The notes below the pieces were generated by a model, which was not told the origin of the DNA, searched no databases, and was given only the letters and a program-made list of their open reading frames with translations. A program made the position numbers and the translations under genes. Positions 29,096-37,329 of a DNA stretch of 64,000 nt are shown here, one piece after another; positions within the stretch are counted from its first letter, which is position 1; the number at the start of each line of letters is the position of its first letter. The stretch covers positions 248,001 through 312,000 of the forward strand of contig NZ_VRUA01000003.1 of assembly GCF_008017535.1 (NCBI RefSeq). Reading direction: 5' to 3'. The DNA is from Ottowia flava (lineage in GTDB: Bacteria > Pseudomonadota > Gammaproteobacteria > Burkholderiales > Burkholderiaceae_C).

Positions 29096-29877
29096 AAGAC
29101 ACCGCAAGCTCCCAGGCCGACCCGTTCATGCTGCGGGTGGCCACCTACAACATCCACAAGGGCGTGCAGGGCATGGGCCCCACGCGCCGCCTGGAAATCC
29201 ACAACCTGGCCCTGGCGGTCGAAACGCTCGACGCCGACATCGTGTGCCTGCAGGAAGTGCGCCGCATGAACCGGCGCGAAGCGACCTATTTCACCGGCTG
29301 GCCCGAGCAGCCGCAGGCCGAGTTTCTGGCGCCTGAAGGCTACGAAGCGGTCTACCACACCAACGCCATCACGCGCGACGGCGAACACGGCAACGCGCTG
29401 CTGTCGCGCTGGCCGATCGTGCGGCACTGCCACGAGGACATGTCCGACCACCGCTTCGAGCAGCGCGGCCTGCTGCACGTTGAGCTGCAGGTGGCCGGGG
29501 TCAACGTGCACGCCATCGTGGTGCACTTCGGCCTGCTGCCGGCCAGCCGCGTGCGTCAGGCGGTGCACCTGCGCCGCTACATCGCGCGCGAGGTGCCGCT
29601 GGGCGCGCCGCTGGTGGTGGCGGGCGACTTCAACGACTGGGGCACGCGCGTGCGCAAGTTGCTGCGTGTTGACTCGCTGCACGCCTTCGAGGGTCCGCGC
29701 ACGCTGACCTACCCCTCGCGCTTTCCGGTGGCGCAGCTCGACCACATCTACGCGCGCGATCTGCAGCCGCTCAGCCTGGCGGCGCCGCGCGGGCGGGTGT
29801 GGAGCCGCATGTCCGACCACCTGCCGCTGATCGCCGAGTTCAAGATGCACGGCGCGCTCTCTGAATCGCGCTTCTGA
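29092..29877 (+). CDS. Endonuclease/exonuclease/phosphatase family protein (YbhP-like)
   Basis: A 261-residue EEP-superfamily protein. Catalytic motifs are RVATYNIHKG at about 14-23, DADIVCLQEVRR near 46-57 (metal Glu), VVAGDFNDWG near 178-187, and MSDHLPLIAEF near the C-terminus (general-base His). It overlaps nudB by 4 bp. In many Proteobacteria YbhP is next to the cardiolipin synthase gene clsB; no clsB is seen here. The substrate, lipid phosphate or nucleic acid, is not known. Confidence 0.85.
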   Translation: MKDTASSQADPFMLRVATYNIHKGVQGMGPTRRLEIHNLALAVETLDADIVCLQEVRRMNRREATYFTGWPEQPQAEFLAPEGYEAVYHTNAITRDGEHGNALLSRWPIVRHCHEDMSDHRFEQRGLLHVELQVAGVNVHAIVVHFGLLPASRVRQAVHLRRYIAREVPLGAPLVVAGDFNDWGTRVRKLLRVDSLHAFEGPRTLTYPSRFPVAQLDHIYARDLQPLSLAAPRGRVWSRMSDHLPLIAEFKMHGALSESRF

Positions 29878-29885
29878 TGCTATTT

Positions 29886-29932
29886 AAATCGTAGCTGATT
29901 GCGCAGGTGGCTGTAGCGCCAGTGCCTTTTTT
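29886..29932 (+). repeat. Interspersed repeat, copy 8
   Basis: The plus strand reads CGTAGCTGATTGCGCAGG, then TGGCTGTAGCGCCAGTGCC and TTTTTT. It sits between the EEP gene and folE, ending about 36 bp before the folE start. Confidence 0.78.
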
Positions 29933-29967
29933 GTTTGTAAACAATGCTGCTACCATCGCGGGACACC

Positions 29968-30690
29968 ATGAAGCCCGAACCCGACTTGCCCCCACCCGAC
30001 GCCGCTGACGAAGGCACGCCCGTGTCCGTGAAGATCCGCGAGCGCCTGCAGGCGGCCAAGCGGCGCTTCAATGCCAACGACAACATCGCCGAATTCATCC
30101 AGCCGGGCGAGCTGGAGGCGCTGCTGGACGAAGTCACGGACAAGATGCAGGGCGTGCTCGACAGCATGGTGATCGACACCGAGGGCGACCACAACACCGC
30201 CAACACCGCGCGGCGCGTGGCCAAGATGTACGTCAACGAGGTGTTCAACGGCCGCTACGTGCAAAGCCCGACGATCACCGAATTCCCCAACGCCGAACGC
30301 CTGAACGAGCTGATGATCGTCGGCCCGATCACCGTGCGTTCGGCCTGCAGCCACCATTTCTGCCCCGTGATGGGCAAGCTGTGGATCGGCGTGCTGCCCA
30401 ACGAGCACACCAACGTCATCGGCCTGTCGAAGTACGCGCGCCTGGCCGAATGGATCATGGGCCGCCCCCAGATCCAGGAAGAGGCGGTGGTGCAGCTGGC
30501 CGACCTGATCCAGTCCAAGACCAAGCCCGACGGCCTGGCCATCGTCATGGAAGCCACGCACTTCTGCATGGCTTGGCGCGGCGTGAAGGACGTGGACAGC
30601 AAGATGATCAACTCGGTCATGCGCGGCGTGTTCCTGAAGGACATGAACCTGCGCCGCGAGTTTCTTTCCCTGATCCCGCAGAAGAACTGA
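29968..30690 (+). CDS. folE: GTP cyclohydrolase I
   Basis: Converts GTP to dihydroneopterin triphosphate, first step of tetrahydrofolate synthesis. From ATG 29968 it has 240 residues. Zinc ligands appear in SACSHHFCPVMG (Cys and His) and in MEATHFCMAWRGV (second Cys). The C-terminus VFLKDMNLRREFLSLI is typical of type IA enzymes, with the LIGLSKYARL-like core seen as VIGLSKYARLAEW. A repeat copy fills the upstream region. The BLUF gene starts 2 bp after the stop, so both are almost certainly on one transcript. Confidence 0.94.
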   Translation: MKPEPDLPPPDAADEGTPVSVKIRERLQAAKRRFNANDNIAEFIQPGELEALLDEVTDKMQGVLDSMVIDTEGDHNTANTARRVAKMYVNEVFNGRYVQSPTITEFPNAERLNELMIVGPITVRSACSHHFCPVMGKLWIGVLPNEHTNVIGLSKYARLAEWIMGRPQIQEEAVVQLADLIQSKTKPDGLAIVMEATHFCMAWRGVKDVDSKMINSVMRGVFLKDMNLRREFLSLIPQKN

Positions 30691-30692
30691 CC

Positions 30693-31115
30693 ATGCTCGT
30701 CCGCCTGCTCTACGCCAGCCGCGCCGTCGACCCTTCACCGGCGGTGGTCAACAGCATCCTGGCCTCCGCGCGCCAGCACAACCAGCAGACCGGCATCACC
30801 GGCGTGCTGGCCTACGGCGGTGGCGTGTTCATGCAGGCCATCGAAGGTGGCCGCCAGGCCGTGAGCGACCTGTACGGCACCATCCAGCGCGACCCGCGCC
30901 ACAAGGACGTGGCGCTGCTGCACTTCGAGGAAATCCAGGAGCGCCGTTTTGGCGGCTGGACCATGGGCCTCGTCGACGTCGGTCGCGTCAACGCCAGCGT
31001 GCTGCTGAAATACTCTGAGCGCGCCGTGCTCGACCCCTACGCGGTGTCGGGCAAGGTGTCTCTGGCGTTGCTCGACGAACTGGCGGCCACCGCCAGCATC
31101 GCCTGCCATCCCTGA
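30693..31115 (+). CDS. BLUF-domain blue-light photoreceptor
   Basis: A 140-residue protein made of a BLUF domain with a short C-terminal helix pair and no output domain. The flavin photocycle residues are present: Tyr7 (RLLYAS), Asn30 (ARQHNQQTGITG) and Gln48 (VFMQAIEG). The RRFGGWTMG segment carries the semi-conserved Trp and Met. It should therefore bind FAD and respond to blue light, signalling to another protein. It starts 2 bp after folE and has no promoter of its own in the gap. Partner and output are unknown. Confidence 0.92.
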   Translation: MLVRLLYASRAVDPSPAVVNSILASARQHNQQTGITGVLAYGGGVFMQAIEGGRQAVSDLYGTIQRDPRHKDVALLHFEEIQERRFGGWTMGLVDVGRVNASVLLKYSERAVLDPYAVSGKVSLALLDELAATASIACHP

Positions 31116-31157
31116 TCGGCGCCTGGGTCATCGGCGGCCGTGCCAGGCTGTGCCGCA

Positions 31158-31210
31158 TCAAATTGGCCTTTGACCCTACAGCAGTCTGCGCGACCAGCTC
31201 CTGATTTGAT
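31158..31210 (-). repeat. Interspersed repeat, copy 9
   Basis: The minus strand reads CAAATCAGGAGCTGGTCGCG, then CAGACTGCTGTAGGG and TCAAAGGCCAATTTG. It lies between the convergent BLUF and SulP genes. Confidence 0.72.
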
Positions 31211-31222
31211 AGTTGTCAGCCG

Positions 31223-32926
31223 TCAGATCGCCGCGGCAGCCAAGTCTGCCGGCTCGCGCCGCGCGGCCAGCTCGATGGCGCGCAGGGCGGCCAGCCCTTC
31301 GTTTTCCGTGCGGTAGACCTGCACCTTCGGGTGGGGCGCCAACGCGCCCGCGGCCAGCAGCACCTTTTCGACCGGCAGCTTGATGCCCACCAGGTGCAGC
31401 ACCACGTCGCGCTGCTGCAGTTGCGACATCAAGCGCAAGAAGACCTCGACCCCGGTCGCGTCGATGCGGTTGATCGACTGCGCGAACAGGAACACGTGGC
31501 GCGTGTGCGGGTGCTCGGTCAAATACTCGATCACGTTGCGCTCGAACTGGCCGGCGGCGGCGAAGTCCAGCGCGGCGTCCATGCGCAACGCGTAGGACTG
31601 GGGCGCCAGCGGTGGCAGCTGCCACAGGTGGCGGTCGCGCAGGCTGCCGTCGGGGTGCATGCCCAATTCGATGATGCGCGGGTGCAGGCGCTGGTACAGA
31701 AACAGCGACAGCGACATCACCACGCCGGTCAGCACGCCCCAGTACAGCGCTGGCGCGGCCAGGATCGTGACCCCGAACGTGACCGCGGCGATCACCGATT
31801 CCACGCGCGACAGCCGCCACAGCCGGCGGAATTCGCGCGGCTTGAGCAGGCCGATGACCGCCGCCACCACGATCGCCGCCAGCACGGACTGCGGCACCGG
31901 GCGCAGCACCGGCGTGAAGAACAGCAGCGCCAGCAGCACCACCAGGGTCGAGAAGATCGTCGCCCAGCCGGTCTGCGCACCCGCGTACAGGTTGAGCGCC
32001 GAGCGCGAGAACGACGAGCTGGTGGCGAAAGCGCCGGAAAAGCCTGAGGCGATCTTGGCCAGGCCCTGGCCGACCAGGTCCTGGTCCTGGTCCCAGCGCT
32101 CGCCCTTGCGTTCGCTGTCGACCTTGGCGGACGAGGCGGTCTCGAGGAAGCTGACCAGCGTGATCACCAGCACCGGCAGGACCAGCTGGCCCAGCGTGTC
32201 CCAGCCGATCCAGCCCGGCACGTACAGGCTGGGCAGGCCGCTGGGCAGCGTGCCTACCACCTTGCCGCCATGCGCTTCAAAGCCCGCGAAGTGGCTAATG
32301 GCGGCCGTGGCCAGAACGATCACCAACACCGTCGGGAAACCGGGTCGCCAGCGCCGCGCGCCCATCAGCAGCGCCAGCGTGGCCACACCGAACACGGCCG
32401 ATGCCCAGTCGAACGATGGCGTGTGTAGCATGAAGCGCCAGCCGCCGCCGAAGCCCAACAGCGACGGGATCTGCGAGGTGATGATCAGCACCGCCGCGGC
32501 CTGGGTGAAAGCCATCAGCACCGGCGCGTTGACCAGGTTCAGCAGCCAGCCAAAGCGCGCCCAACCCAGCACGACCTGCAGCAGGCCGGTCAGCAGCGCC
32601 AGCCACACGGCCAGTTGGATCCACTCGGCGCTGCCGGGCTGCGCCATGCCGGTCAGCGAGGCGCTGATCAGCAGCGCCGTGAGGGCCGTCGGCCCGACCG
32701 ACAGGCGCTGCGACGACGAGAAGAACACCGCCACCAGCGCTGGCACGATGGACGCGTAGATGCCCGTCACCGGTGGCATGCCCGCGAGGTGGGCGTAGGC
32801 CACGCTCTGCGGGATCATCATCAGCCCGACGGTGAGGCCGGCCAGCGCCTCGCTGCGCAGCAGCGGGCCGGAAGGGCGAGGATGCGCGAGAAACGGGATG
32901 GCGCGGGTGAGTCGGGCAGGCAGCAT
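31223..32926 (-). CDS. SulP-family anion permease with STAS domain
   Basis: A 567-residue inner-membrane transporter. About 12 helices run from residue 25 to 420, with the sulfate-transporter signature (VAYAHLAGMPPVTGIYASIVPAL at 42-64) and the SFSRSALNLYAGAQTG motif near 320. The C-terminal STAS domain (about 445-550) contains HVFLFAQSINRIDATGVEVF. The start is ATG 32926; an open frame reaches 32986. SulP proteins carry sulfate, bicarbonate or C4-dicarboxylates, and the substrate is not evident. A second SulP gene lies at 59.7 kb. Confidence 0.9.
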   Translation of the reverse strand: MLPARLTRAIPFLAHPRPSGPLLRSEALAGLTVGLMMIPQSVAYAHLAGMPPVTGIYASIVPALVAVFFSSSQRLSVGPTALTALLISASLTGMAQPGSAEWIQLAVWLALLTGLLQVVLGWARFGWLLNLVNAPVLMAFTQAAAVLIITSQIPSLLGFGGGWRFMLHTPSFDWASAVFGVATLALLMGARRWRPGFPTVLVIVLATAAISHFAGFEAHGGKVVGTLPSGLPSLYVPGWIGWDTLGQLVLPVLVITLVSFLETASSAKVDSERKGERWDQDQDLVGQGLAKIASGFSGAFATSSSFSRSALNLYAGAQTGWATIFSTLVVLLALLFFTPVLRPVPQSVLAAIVVAAVIGLLKPREFRRLWRLSRVESVIAAVTFGVTILAAPALYWGVLTGVVMSLSLFLYQRLHPRIIELGMHPDGSLRDRHLWQLPPLAPQSYALRMDAALDFAAAGQFERNVIEYLTEHPHTRHVFLFAQSINRIDATGVEVFLRLMSQLQQRDVVLHLVGIKLPVEKVLLAAGALAPHPKVQVYRTENEGLAALRAIELAARREPADLAAAAI

Positions 32927-33033
32927 CAGCGTCCGATGGTAAGCGAGTGCACCGCCTGGCGCGTTAAGGGGGGTGGGTAGCGCCATCGCTCGCTCATCAG
33001 TACCATCGCTTGATTCATATGGAGAGGCCTTTT

Positions 33034-33747
33034 ATGCGTACCGTGGCTATCGCTCTGCTGCTGACTCTGCCGGCGCTGGTCAGCGCCCAGGCCATCCGTT
33101 GCAAGGACCCGGCCACCGGCCGCACCGTGTACACCGACCAGCCTTGCCATGGTGGGGAACTGGTGGTGCCGGCGCGCACGCCGGCAGAACGTGAGGCCGA
33201 CGATCTGGCCGCCGAACAGGCGCGCAGCCGTGCTGCCGAACGCCAACTGCAGGCCCAGGACGAACAGCGCCTGCGCCAGGAAGCTGCCCGCCAGGAAGTC
33301 GCCAACCGCGCGGCCAACGCCGCCGCCGTGCCGCCGTCGCAGACGCCGCAGTGCCAGCGCGCTATGGCCGACGCCGATTTCCGCGCTCGCAGCAATTCGT
33401 CCACGCCCGAGCAGATCCGCACCGCACGCTACAACGCAGCGCTGGCCTGCGGCCAACAGCCGCCGGCGGACGTGGTCGTCGTTCAACCCGAACCTTGGGG
33501 TGCCTTCCCGCCGGGGCACAGGCCGCCACACGGGCACCCGGGCGGCTGGGGCCCCGGCAGCGCTTACCCGCCTCCGCCCATCGAGCCACCGCGACCGAGA
33601 CCGCCCAGCTATGGCGGCGGTACGCTGGACAACCGCCCGATTCCGGTCGCACCGGCCCGCCCGCCTGCAGCGCAGACGCGGACGACGTCCAGTTCGAGCG
33701 GTATCGCCGTGCCGCGCGGCGGTGCCGCGGCGCAGCGGGACGAGTAG
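33034..33747 (+). CDS. Secreted DUF4124-type protein with coiled-coil and Pro-rich tail
   Basis: A 237-residue protein. Residues 1-19 are a signal peptide (TVAIALLLTLPALVSAQ). Residues 20-45 form a small DUF4124-like head (IRCKDPATGRTVYTDQPC) with two Cys. Residues 50-100 are an Ala/Glu/Arg/Gln-rich helix likely to form a coiled coil. A Cys-containing segment follows, then a Pro/Gly-rich tail from about 155. ATG 33034 has GGAGAGG upstream. Such proteins are common and uncharacterised in Burkholderiales; periplasmic location is inferred. Confidence 0.75.
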   Translation: MRTVAIALLLTLPALVSAQAIRCKDPATGRTVYTDQPCHGGELVVPARTPAEREADDLAAEQARSRAAERQLQAQDEQRLRQEAARQEVANRAANAAAVPPSQTPQCQRAMADADFRARSNSSTPEQIRTARYNAALACGQQPPADVVVVQPEPWGAFPPGHRPPHGHPGGWGPGSAYPPPPIEPPRPRPPSYGGGTLDNRPIPVAPARPPAAQTRTTSSSSGIAVPRGGAAAQRDE

Positions 33748-33828
33748 TCGAGTCAGCGCGCGGTCCATGGCGCTGCGCAGTGGCGCTGAGCGGGAGCGCG
33801 GCCGGGTCAGACGGCTCACCGCAGGGCG

Positions 33829-35175
33829 TCAGCGCTGCGGCATGTCCTTGTAGGAATAGCCCAGGCTGATCGTCGCGTCGGCGGGAATCGGCGGCATGGT
33901 CGCTTCCCAGGCTTCCCAGGCGGCGCGCATGGCGGCCAGGCGGTCGGGCTCGCGCGCGGCCAGGTTGGCGCGCTCGCGCTCGTCCTGTGGGATGTTGAAC
34001 AGGTAGTCGTTGCCGTCCACGCGCAGGTATTTCCAGGGGCCGTCGCGCAGCGCGCGCTGCCCGCGGTGGTTCATGCGCCAGTGCAGCGGGCGGGCGAAGG
34101 TGTCGTCTGCGTCGCGCAGCACAGGCAGGAGGGAGACCCCGTCGAGCGGGTAATCGGCATGCGGCTGGCCACCAGCGGCGTCCAGCATAGTGGCGGACCA
34201 GTCCATGCTCATGCAGACCTGCTCAGTCACGCCGCCGGGCGGGATAACGGCCGGCCAGTGGGCGATCCACGGCACGCGGATGCCGCCTTCGGTCAGGTCC
34301 ATCTTGCCGCCGACCAGCGGCCAGTTGTCGGAAAAGCGCTCGCCGCCGTTGTCGCTGGTGAAGACGATCAGGGTGTCGTCCAGCAGGCCATTCGCTTCCA
34401 GCGCTTCCACCATCTGGCCAATGCCTTCGTCCATGTGGTGGATCATGCGGTGGTAGGTGTGGATGTTGCCGCCGTGCAGGTGGAACAGGTTGTTCTTGAC
34501 CTCCTCGGCCAGCGCGGCGTCGTCGCGCGTTTCCCACGGCCAGTGCGGCGCGGTGTAGTGCACGCTCAGAAAAAACGGCGTGCCGGCTTGCGCGCCGGGG
34601 GCCATGCGCTGGATGTAGTCGACCGAGCGCTGGCTGATCAGGTCGGTGAGGTAGCCCTCTTCGTGGTGCTCGCCATCGCCCAGGTACAGGTCGTGCGTGC
34701 CGTTGTTGCTGCAGTGGGTGAAGTAGTCCACGCCCCCCGAGATCGGGCCGAAGAACTCCTCGTAGCCCGATTTGAGCGGCCCGAACACGGGCGGGTAGCC
34801 CAAGTGCCATTTGCCCATCAGCGCCGTGCGGTAGCCCGCGTCTTTCAGCAGCGAAGGCAGCGTGGGGTGCTCGGGCGGCAGGCCCAGCGTGGTGCTGCCC
34901 TTGCTCTTGCTGTTGATCGGCTCTTCGGCCGCGCCGCGCAGGCGGTACTGGTAGCGCATGGTGATCAACCCGAACCGCGTGGGCGAGCACACGGGCGAAT
35001 TGCTGTAGCCCTGCGTCATGCGCAAGCCCTTGGCGGCCAGCCGGTCGAGCACGGGCGAAACGGGACCGAAGCGCGCATCGCGGCCGCCGTAGCAGCCAAG
35101 GTCGGCAAAGCCCAGGTCGTCGGCGACGATGTAGATGATGTTCGGTCGTTTGGGATTTTTAGACATTTTTGGCAT
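33829..35175 (-). CDS. Type I sulfatase (formylglycine-type)
   Basis: A 448-residue alkaline-phosphatase-superfamily hydrolase of sulfate esters. The signature CSPTR begins at Cys63 (NSPVCSPTRFG), the Cys normally converted to formylglycine. Metal ligands are D19 D20 (VADDLGFADLG), and D/N in TSDNGGERFS. No signal peptide is seen, so it appears cytoplasmic. No sulfatase-maturation enzyme is encoded in the window. The start codon ATG 35175 lies inside a repeat copy; a second ATG at 35166 is possible. It follows two Bug receptor genes on the same strand, suggesting use of a sulfated organic compound. Confidence 0.88.
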   Translation of the reverse strand: MPKMSKNPKRPNIIYIVADDLGFADLGCYGGRDARFGPVSPVLDRLAAKGLRMTQGYSNSPVCSPTRFGLITMRYQYRLRGAAEEPINSKSKGSTTLGLPPEHPTLPSLLKDAGYRTALMGKWHLGYPPVFGPLKSGYEEFFGPISGGVDYFTHCSNNGTHDLYLGDGEHHEEGYLTDLISQRSVDYIQRMAPGAQAGTPFFLSVHYTAPHWPWETRDDAALAEEVKNNLFHLHGGNIHTYHRMIHHMDEGIGQMVEALEANGLLDDTLIVFTSDNGGERFSDNWPLVGGKMDLTEGGIRVPWIAHWPAVIPPGGVTEQVCMSMDWSATMLDAAGGQPHADYPLDGVSLLPVLRDADDTFARPLHWRMNHRGQRALRDGPWKYLRVDGNDYLFNIPQDERERANLAAREPDRLAAMRAAWEAWEATMPPIPADATISLGYSYKDMPQR

Positions 35176-35212
35176 CTAGCCCTACAGCCATCTGCGTGAG
35201 AAGCTATAAAAA
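35166..35212 (-). repeat. Interspersed repeat, copy 10
   Basis: The minus strand reads TATAGCTTCTCACGCAGA, then TGGCTGTAGGGCTAGATGCC. The sulfatase start codon is the ATG within GCTAGATGCC. Confidence 0.7.
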
Positions 35213-35226
35213 CAGGAGTAAGTGTT

Positions 35227-36198
35227 TTACTCGACCTTCATGCCCGTGGCCTTGATGATGCGGCCATAGCGCTCCGACAGGTCGGCCAGGCGCTTGCTGG
35301 CGGCGGCGCCGGTCAGGCCCTCGTAGTGCAGGTCCAGCCCTTCCAGGCGCTTGCGCACTTCGGGGCGAGCCAGCGCGTCGCTGAAGGCTTTCTGCAGCGC
35401 CTGCACGACCGGCTCGGGCGTGGCGGCCGGCACCATGGCGATGTAGACCACTTCCTGCTCCAGGCCCTTGTGGCCCGCTTCGGCCACGGTCGGCACGTTG
35501 GGCGCGAGGGTGGAGCGCTGGCGGCTGGTGACGGCCAGCGCATTGATCTTGCCCGACTTGACGTGCGGCAGCATGCCCGGCGTGGCCAGCACGCCGGCGT
35601 CCACTTCACCGGACAGCACCGCCGTGACGGCCGGCGTGTTGCCCTTGTAGGGCACGTGCGTGATCTTCATGCCGGTGGCTTCGTGAAACACCTCGGCCGC
35701 CAGATGACCCGGGCTGCCGGAGCCGGCGGAACTGAACGTCACGCCCTTGGTCTTGCCCGCGTTGATCAGGTCGGCCATGGTCTTGAAACCGGTCGACGGG
35801 TGCGCGCCCACCAGCAGGCCCGACGAGGCCATGATCAGCAGCGGCTTGAAATCCGCTGGCTTGAACGGCATGCTTTTGTAGATGTGCGGGTTGACCGTGA
35901 AGATCGTGTCGATGCCGATCAGCACGGTGTAGCCGTCCGCAGGCGCCTTGGCCACCTGGTCTGTGCCGATGTTGCCCGCGGCGCCCGCCTTGTTCTCGAC
36001 GATGAAGGGCTGCTTGAGCGTCTGCTGCAGCACATCGGACATCGAGCGCGCGATCATGTCCGACGGACCGCCGGGCGGGAAGCTGTTGACCAGCTTGACG
36101 GGCTTGCTGGGGTAGGTCTGCGCGGCGGCGCTCAGGGCAAGCAAGCCGGTGAAGGCGGCGGCGAGCGCGGGGCGAAGCAGGACGCGGGGCGTGATCAT
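35227..36198 (-). CDS. Bug/TctC-family tripartite tricarboxylate receptor (1)
   Basis: A periplasmic solute receptor of 323 residues. A signal peptide (residues 1-26, ending SAAAQ) precedes YPSKPVKLVNSFPPGGPSDMIAR, the anion-binding motif of Bug proteins, and KPFIVENKAGAAGNIGTDQVAKAPADGYT near 80-108. No TctA or TctB membrane components are nearby, as is usual for orphan Bug receptors of Burkholderiales. It lies between a second Bug gene and the sulfatase on one strand; the ligand may be related to the sulfatase substrate or product (inference). Confidence 0.88.
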   Translation of the reverse strand: MITPRVLLRPALAAAFTGLLALSAAAQTYPSKPVKLVNSFPPGGPSDMIARSMSDVLQQTLKQPFIVENKAGAAGNIGTDQVAKAPADGYTVLIGIDTIFTVNPHIYKSMPFKPADFKPLLIMASSGLLVGAHPSTGFKTMADLINAGKTKGVTFSSAGSGSPGHLAAEVFHEATGMKITHVPYKGNTPAVTAVLSGEVDAGVLATPGMLPHVKSGKINALAVTSRQRSTLAPNVPTVAEAGHKGLEQEVVYIAMVPAATPEPVVQALQKAFSDALARPEVRKRLEGLDLHYEGLTGAAASKRLADLSERYGRIIKATGMKVE

Positions 36199-36269
36199 GA
36201 GAGAGGCTCCGGTGCGAGCGGCACGCGGCCGCTCAAGGGGAAGGGCGAAGCTAAGGCTTCAGGCGGGCG

Positions 36270-37235
36270 TCAGGGCTGATAGCCCGACTTCTGCACCACC
36301 GGGGCCCATTGGGCACGGTAGCGCTTGAGCATGTCGGCGGTCTGGGCTGGACTGCTGACGATCGGCGTGACCTTGGCGTCCATGAACTTGCGCTGCGTGT
36401 CCGCGTCCTTCATCACGTCCTGGATGGCGGCGCCCAGGTTTGCGACCCTGTCCTTGGGCATGCTGGCGGGCGCGAACAGGGCGTTCCAGCCGGTGGCGAC
36501 CAGATCCAGCCCGGCTTCCTTGTAGGTCGGGATGTCCTTGGCGAAGGGCGAACGCTTAGCGCCCGAGGAGGCCAGGATGCGCAGCTTGCCGCCTTCGTGC
36601 TGCGGCAGCAGGGTGTCGAGCGTGTCGAAGGCGACCGGCACCTGGCCACCCATAAGGTCGCTGATCAGCGGGCCGGAGCCGCGGTAGCCCACGACTTCAC
36701 CCTTGATCTGGGCCTTTTCGCCGGTCATGAGAGCGAAGAAGTGCGGCAGGCTGCCGGTCGCGGGAACGCCAAAGTTGGCTTGCTTGGGGTTGCTGCGCAG
36801 CCAGGCCAGCAGGTGCTTGAGTTCCTTGACGGGTACGGCGGTTGCCACCGCGAGACCAAATTCGTAGTCGCTGACCTGAGACACCGGCTGGAAGTCCTTG
36901 TCGGGGTCGTAACCGTTGTCCTTGAACACCAGCGGGGCCACCACCATGATGGCCGGGTTCGCCAGCAGCAGCACGTTCTGGTCGGCGCCCGCCCCGCGCA
37001 ACTGCTGCGCGGCCAGGCGGCCGCCGGCGCCGGTCTTGTTCTCGACGATCACGGACTGGCCTAGCTTGGGACCGAGTTTCTCTGCCACGATGCGTGCGGC
37101 GCGGTCGCTTGAGCCGCCCGGCGCGTAGGGCACCACGATGCGCAGCGGCCCTTCAGGCTGGGCCTGCACTGCAGGGGTGAGGCCGACGGCCAGGCCGACG
37201 GTCAATAGGGCTCGTACGAAGTGGCGTTTTTGCAC
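36270..37235 (-). CDS. Bug/TctC-family tripartite tricarboxylate receptor (2)
   Basis: A second Bug receptor, 321 residues from GTG 37235, which has GGAGAACAAGCC directly upstream. The signal peptide ends TPAVQAQ. The binding motif IVVPYAPGGSSDRAARIVAEKLG follows it, and SVIVENKTGAGGRLAAQQL comes next. The frame is open upstream to 37295, but that part lacks a ribosome site. It is first of the Bug-Bug-sulfatase set and divergent from the MarR gene, which is the likely regulator. It is a diverged paralogue of the other Bug gene, not a recent copy. Confidence 0.87.
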   Translation of the reverse strand: MQKRHFVRALLTVGLAVGLTPAVQAQPEGPLRIVVPYAPGGSSDRAARIVAEKLGPKLGQSVIVENKTGAGGRLAAQQLRGAGADQNVLLLANPAIMVVAPLVFKDNGYDPDKDFQPVSQVSDYEFGLAVATAVPVKELKHLLAWLRSNPKQANFGVPATGSLPHFFALMTGEKAQIKGEVVGYRGSGPLISDLMGGQVPVAFDTLDTLLPQHEGGKLRILASSGAKRSPFAKDIPTYKEAGLDLVATGWNALFAPASMPKDRVANLGAAIQDVMKDADTQRKFMDAKVTPIVSSPAQTADMLKRYRAQWAPVVQKSGYQP

Positions 37236-37286
37236 GGCTTGTTCTCCAATGTTGTATGGGCTCAGAATGGCCAACTGTAGGCATAC

Positions 37287-37307
37287 TGATCGCAATTGAC
37301 GTTATCA
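37287..37307. promoter_or_regulatory. Possible MarR operator in the divergent promoter region
   Basis: An imperfect 21-bp dyad of the form TGAT-2-C-7-G-2-ATCA lies in the 94 bp between the Bug gene and the MarR gene. MarR regulators usually bind such dyads in their divergent promoters. Confidence 0.35.
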
Positions 37308-37329
37308 ACCGTTCTCCGTACTTACCCTG

